Assembly: GCA_946405045.1 (NCBI GenBank)
Contig: CAMJFV010000015.1
Location: 1-16,532 of the forward strand
Direction: 5' to 3'
DNA: 16,532 nucleotides
DNA from: an uncultured Bacteroidales bacterium
GTDB taxonomy: Bacteria; Bacteroidota; Bacteroidia; Bacteroidales; Paludibacteraceae
Part shown: positions 14,027 through 16,532 of the stretch, one piece after another
How the letters are laid out: every line of letters starts with the position of its first letter
How positions within the stretch are numbered: position 1 is the first letter of the stretch
Made by a program: the position numbers and the translations under genes
Notes under the pieces: generated by a model
The model's input: only the letters and a program-made list of their open reading frames with translations
Databases searched by the model: none
What the model was told of the DNA's origin: nothing

Positions 14027-14188
14027 TCAATATTTTATATGTTAAACGATAGAAAAATGATTGGGTAAATTCTGTGGACGCAAAAAAATGTAAGATTTAA
14101 CGTTTTTAACTTATATATACCTATTGAATTGATAAAATGCAATGTAGAGTTTGCATTACATGTGTATTAGTATTTTGATTGAATACAG

Positions 14189-14217
14189 AAAAAGCCATAG
14201 CGAAAAATCGCCATGGC
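14189..14217 (-). terminator. Intrinsic terminator after the DUF2188 gene
   Basis: On the minus strand GCCATGGCGA (14217-14208) pairs with TCGCTATGGC (14203-14194) with one mismatch and a 4-nt loop, followed by five T. It lies about 70 nt beyond the stop, with further hairpins between. Confidence 0.85.
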
Positions 14218-14285
14218 ACATCTTTACTACAACCTGTCCCTGTAGTATTGGGACTCCTCACTAAGCGGAGAGAATGCTGAGGAAC
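14218..14285 (-). ncRNA. Structured 3' region of DUF2188 transcript, possible small RNA
   Basis: Between the DUF2188 stop and the terminator there are two further perfect hairpins: TACTACA (14225-14231) with TGTAGTA (14241-14247) around a C-rich loop, and TCCTCA (14255-14260) with TGAGGA (14278-14283). An alternative pairing GTCCC/GGGAC also exists. The minus-strand RNA ending at the terminator would be compactly folded. It matches no RNA family I recognise; a plain 3' UTR is the alternative. Confidence 0.3.
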
Positions 14286-14507
14286 TTATCCTCTTGGAGG
14301 AAATGGATCTTTTCCATGTGAGTCCCGTTCGCGAATCTGACCATTACAACCATGAATGATAAGTTCAGAACGCTGGTTTATGGAAATTTGCCGTGCGGCT
14401 GCGATTGCATCTGACTGTCTGTCGAATGTTGATGTCAACCTTGAATTTCCCTCGCCTCGGATGCCCCATTTTTCTCCAGCAGGAACAACGTGTTGGTTCT
14501 TTCCCAT
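14286..14507 (-). CDS. DUF2188 domain protein
   Basis: This 73-residue protein fits the DUF2188 family from end to end: an HVVPAGEKWGIRGEGNSR strand pair, a TFDRQSDAIAAARQI helix, then SELIIHGCNGQIRERDSHG and the DPFPPRG tail. Members are small soluble proteins of unknown function, common in mobile or transferred DNA. The start ATG at 14507 is fixed by AAAGGAGGTG 8 nt upstream, a strong Shine-Dalgarno. Other genes here lack such a site, and base composition is richer in G+C than the flanks, so the gene probably came from outside the phylum (inference). It is transcribed away from the ATPase gene and ends in a structured region and terminator. An inverted repeat (14535-14552) lies just upstream. 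Confidence 0.85.
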   Translation of the reverse strand: MGKNQHVVPAGEKWGIRGEGNSRLTSTFDRQSDAIAAARQISINQRSELIIHGCNGQIRERDSHGKDPFPPRG

Positions 14508-14512
14508 TTGTT

Positions 14513-14523
14513 ACACCTCCTTT
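14513..14523 (-). promoter_or_regulatory. Unusually strong Shine-Dalgarno site
   Basis: AAAGGAGGTG on the minus strand with GGAGG at 14520-14516, 8 nt before the ATG. Genes in this window otherwise use A-rich leaders, as usual in Bacteroidetes; it decides the DUF2188 start. Confidence 0.8.
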
Positions 14524-14534
14524 CCACGCCATGT

Positions 14535-14552
14535 TTTGACAAATACGTCAAA
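14535..14552. promoter_or_regulatory. Inverted repeat upstream of DUF2188 (operator candidate)
   Basis: TTTGAC (14535-14540), 6 nt, GTCAAA (14547-14552). It lies between the ribosome binding site and the likely promoter region of DUF2188 in the 235-nt divergent gap before the ATPase gene. Binding of a repressor here is conjecture. Confidence 0.4.
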
Positions 14553-14677
14553 GCGCTTCTTATTACGCTACAAAACTTGTGCCAAAGTCAAAATATTGCA
14601 TTAATACATTAGAATACTGACATAATGGATACAAATGCATGTAAAATTTGTCATATTTATAAATATTAACGCATGAA

Positions 14678-14710
14678 TTTGACGGAAATAAAATAAAATC
14701 ATTATCTTTG
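14678..14710 (+). promoter_or_regulatory. Promoter of the ATPase/RloB pair
   Basis: TTTG at 14678-14681, 21-nt spacer, TATCTTTG at 14703-14710: both boxes match the Bacteroidetes consensus. The ATG at 14743 follows 32 nt later. Confidence 0.8.
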
Positions 14711-14742
14711 CAACTGAATTATAATGAAATATTAGAATCATC

Positions 14743-16086
14743 ATGCTATTATCAGCTAAGTTCGAAAATATTTACTCGTTCAACGAGGAGACGCGCATCT
14801 TGTTCACGGCGAGCAAGAGCGACCAATTGCCGTTGCAAGTGTCGCGTGCGGAGAAGCGGGATGATATATCTGTGCTCCGCATGGGCTTGATTTATGGTGC
14901 CAATGCTTCGGGTAAGTCGAACATCATAAAGTGCTTGGCCATCATCAAGGACTTTGCACTTGAAGGTTGGAGTAACCGAAAATACAATTACTTCAAGATG
15001 ACGGATGCACCACAAGAGCGTTCGAGCATTGAATTGGAGTTCAAGGTGGATGGCCAATTCTTTGCGTACGGCATCGCTTTCTCGAAGGGTGGCTTGTTGG
15101 AAGAATGGCTGTATAAGACTGGCAGTCGTACTGATGCTCTGATTTTCGAGCGCAAGCGTAATGGTGACGTTTGGGAGAATATCATTGCACCACAGTTTAT
15201 GAAGGGCGCGGATGGTCAGTTCTTGAAGTTCTTGATTGATGGCACGCCAACGAAAGGCACTTTTCTGAGTGAATATGTCAAGCGTAACGGAAAGGGAATA
15301 GATGCGATAAAATCTGCTCGTAAGTGGTTCGAGAATTTGAACATTATCTTCCCCGATACGCATAGAACGGATTTCCCATTCCGAGTAGTGAACGACACCC
15401 AGTTCAAGAACGTGATGCGTGATTTGCTTAGCTACTTTGGCACAGGCATATCCGACCTTCGTCGCATTGAGTCGAAATCCGAAGAATTGGGCATTCCCGA
15501 TGAAATCCGACAGAAGATTGAGGAAAGCCTTGACGGCAAAGATGAAAAGACTGGTGTAGTGATTCACAATGAGAGTCGCTTCATCTTTGCCGAGAAAGAC
15601 GAGTCGAAGAATTTGAAGTGGTATGAGTTGAAGACCATCCACAAAGCGGAAGACAGCGAGTCTGACTACATATTTGAGATGTTTGAGGAGTCCGATGGAA
15701 CGTCTCGCCTTTTCGATTTCATTCCTATGCTCATTGATATGCGTGCCAATGATGCCGTCTATGTGATTGACGAGGTCGATAGGAGTCTGCATCCGATGCT
15801 GACATTGAAGCTGTTGGAGATGTATGACAGTCTGCTCAAAAGCGATTCGCAGATGCAGTTGATATGCACCACGCACGAGTCCAATCTGCTTTCCACTGCT
15901 CCTATCCGCCAGGATGAAGTGTGGTTTGTGGAGAAAGACAAGAAGGGTGAAAGCCATTTGTCTTCACTCTGCGAGTACAAGCCGAGGGAGAATGTGCAGA
16001 AGGGCTATCTGAATGGCCGATACGGAGCAATTCCGTTCTTTGGCGAACTGAATAATATTCATTGGGACGATGCGAAGCAGGAATAG
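14743..16086 (+). CDS. AAA-family (AAA_15/AAA_21, ABC-like) ATPase, RloA/AbiLi type
   Basis: The protein has 447 residues. The N-terminus MLLSAKFENIYSFNEETRI is typical of this ATPase class, a strand leading to Walker A GANASGKS (52-59). An insert domain of about 200 residues follows. The ABC-type signature EESDGTSRL (315-323), Walker B VYVIDEVDRSLHP (339-351, catalytic E344) and the H-loop CTTHE (H378) are all intact. The next gene encodes RloB and overlaps by 17 nt. ATPase-RloB pairs are known as rloAB in restriction loci and as AbiL, an abortive-infection system. The likely role is ATP-dependent sensing or control of the RloB effector during phage infection; this is inference from pairing. 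Its own promoter is textbook. Composition is richer in G+C than the BspA genes, consistent with an acquired defence island. Confidence 0.93.
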   Translation: MLLSAKFENIYSFNEETRILFTASKSDQLPLQVSRAEKRDDISVLRMGLIYGANASGKSNIIKCLAIIKDFALEGWSNRKYNYFKMTDAPQERSSIELEFKVDGQFFAYGIAFSKGGLLEEWLYKTGSRTDALIFERKRNGDVWENIIAPQFMKGADGQFLKFLIDGTPTKGTFLSEYVKRNGKGIDAIKSARKWFENLNIIFPDTHRTDFPFRVVNDTQFKNVMRDLLSYFGTGISDLRRIESKSEELGIPDEIRQKIEESLDGKDEKTGVVIHNESRFIFAEKDESKNLKWYELKTIHKAEDSESDYIFEMFEESDGTSRLFDFIPMLIDMRANDAVYVIDEVDRSLHPMLTLKLLEMYDSLLKSDSQMQLICTTHESNLLSTAPIRQDEVWFVEKDKKGESHLSSLCEYKPRENVQKGYLNGRYGAIPFFGELNNIHWDDAKQE

Positions 16087-16532
16087 TTTGATGCGTGAGC
16101 GTCAAGAGGCATTCCGTGACGCTCGCCTAATAGTCATAGCCTCCGAGGGCAAGGACACGGAACGGATATATTTCAAGGCATTGGCCAAGGAATATACCAA
16201 CCCTCGTGTGCATTTGCATATTTTGGAACGGAGTGAAGCCGAGCAGAACAACTCCAGTCCTGAACACGTCTTGAAGCAGTTGAACGATTACAAGGAACAG
16301 TATGCATTGGAAGCAGACGATGAACTTTGGCTTGTCATTGACAAAGATCGTTGGTCAGAAGCGATGCTGTCTCGTGTGGCAACAGAATGTGCGCAAGATG
16401 AATACATGCACATGGCTTTGAGCAATCCTTGCATCGAGCTCTGGTTGCTGTTACATTTGGTAGATGTCACTTTGCTGTCTCCCGAAGAACAGCAGCAATG
16501 GTTGGAGAATCGCCGAAATTCGAGGAGGACAG
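16070..16532 (+). CDS. rloB: RloB-family protein (AbiLii type), 3' end cut by window
   Basis: The frame is open from ATG 16070 to the window end (154 complete codons). The start at 16070 gives MRSRNSLMRERQ, the basic N-terminus usual in this family, and overlaps the ATPase gene by 17 nt; an internal ATG at 16091 is the alternative. Motifs are VIASEGKDTERIYF (E26, E31), LWLVIDKDRW (an acidic IDKD strand) and MALSNPCIELWLLLH, the hallmark of RloB. The EG...TE and D-x-D pattern resembles Toprim-like nucleases such as the effectors of related ATPase systems, so a nuclease role is plausible but unproven. It is coupled in translation to the ATPase and probably forms a toxin-sensor pair with it. Family proteins are usually about 200 residues, so a quarter is missing. 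Confidence 0.9.
   Translation, partial: MRSRNSLMRERQEAFRDARLIVIASEGKDTERIYFKALAKEYTNPRVHLHILERSEAEQNNSSPEHVLKQLNDYKEQYALEADDELWLVIDKDRWSEAMLSRVATECAQDEYMHMALSNPCIELWLLLHLVDVTLLSPEEQQQWLENRRNSRRT

Noticed and set aside
14030..14188. Possible tRNA or attachment site next to the DUF2188 block
   Set aside because: I see no cloverleaf, no CCA-type end and no direct repeat matching another part of the window.
14752..15957. Open frame of 401 codons antisense to the ATPase gene
   Set aside because: It mirrors the ATPase codon structure, has no recognisable domain, and the sense frame has complete Walker A, Walker B and signature motifs with a proper promoter.

Overview
The window looks like chromosomal DNA of a Bacteroidales bacterium (Prevotella/Bacteroides-like). 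The evidence is promoters of the Bacteroidetes type (TTTG, about 19 nt, TAnnTTTG), mostly A-rich leaders without Shine-Dalgarno sites, BspA-type leucine-rich-repeat proteins, a type IX-like C-terminal sorting domain, PepSY-like periplasmic proteins and a lipoprotein with an acidic export signal. No species can be named from sequence alone.

Layout. (1) 1-464, minus: a small secreted protein with a T9SS-like C-terminal domain, cut off by the left edge. (2) 795-3791, plus: an OmpR-type response regulator and histidine kinase overlapping by 4 nt, then two PepSY-like proteins (one periplasmic, one lipoprotein). Together they read as an envelope-sensing module. (3) 4043-7957, minus: a BspA-like region. 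One complete cassette has a promoter (6453-6483), a small CTD protein (5887-6357), a large BspA-like protein (4043-5713) and a terminator. Next comes a shorter BspA-like gene with its own promoter and terminator (6730-7581). Last is a cassette reduced to promoter, the final 23 codons of a BspA gene and terminator (7760-7957). (4) 8148-11347, minus: the fatty-acid operon fabH-fabK-fabF with all catalytic residues visible and a strong terminator. (5) 11823-14026, minus: a BspA-like protein that is an in-frame fusion of two LRR proteins, preceded by a 5'-truncated BspA-like fragment. (6) 14189-14507, minus: a DUF2188 protein with an unusually strong Shine-Dalgarno site, an inverted repeat upstream and a structured 3' region ending in a terminator. 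(7) 14678 to the right edge, plus: a textbook promoter driving an AAA-family ATPase and an RloB-family protein, an AbiL-type candidate phage-defence pair; the second gene is cut by the edge.

Intergenic gaps hold dispersed short hairpin elements (GGGCGAACC...TCGCCC, AATTCGTAATTG, AGAGACG...CGTCTCT, GGGCAGG...CCTGCCC). The BspA terminators share their loop with one of these elements. The strongest new observations are the repeated cassette architecture with an internally deleted copy, the fused BspA-like protein, the unusual DUF2188/structured-RNA block beside the defence pair, and the shared origin of terminators and dispersed hairpins. No established but wholly new system is proven by the sequence.
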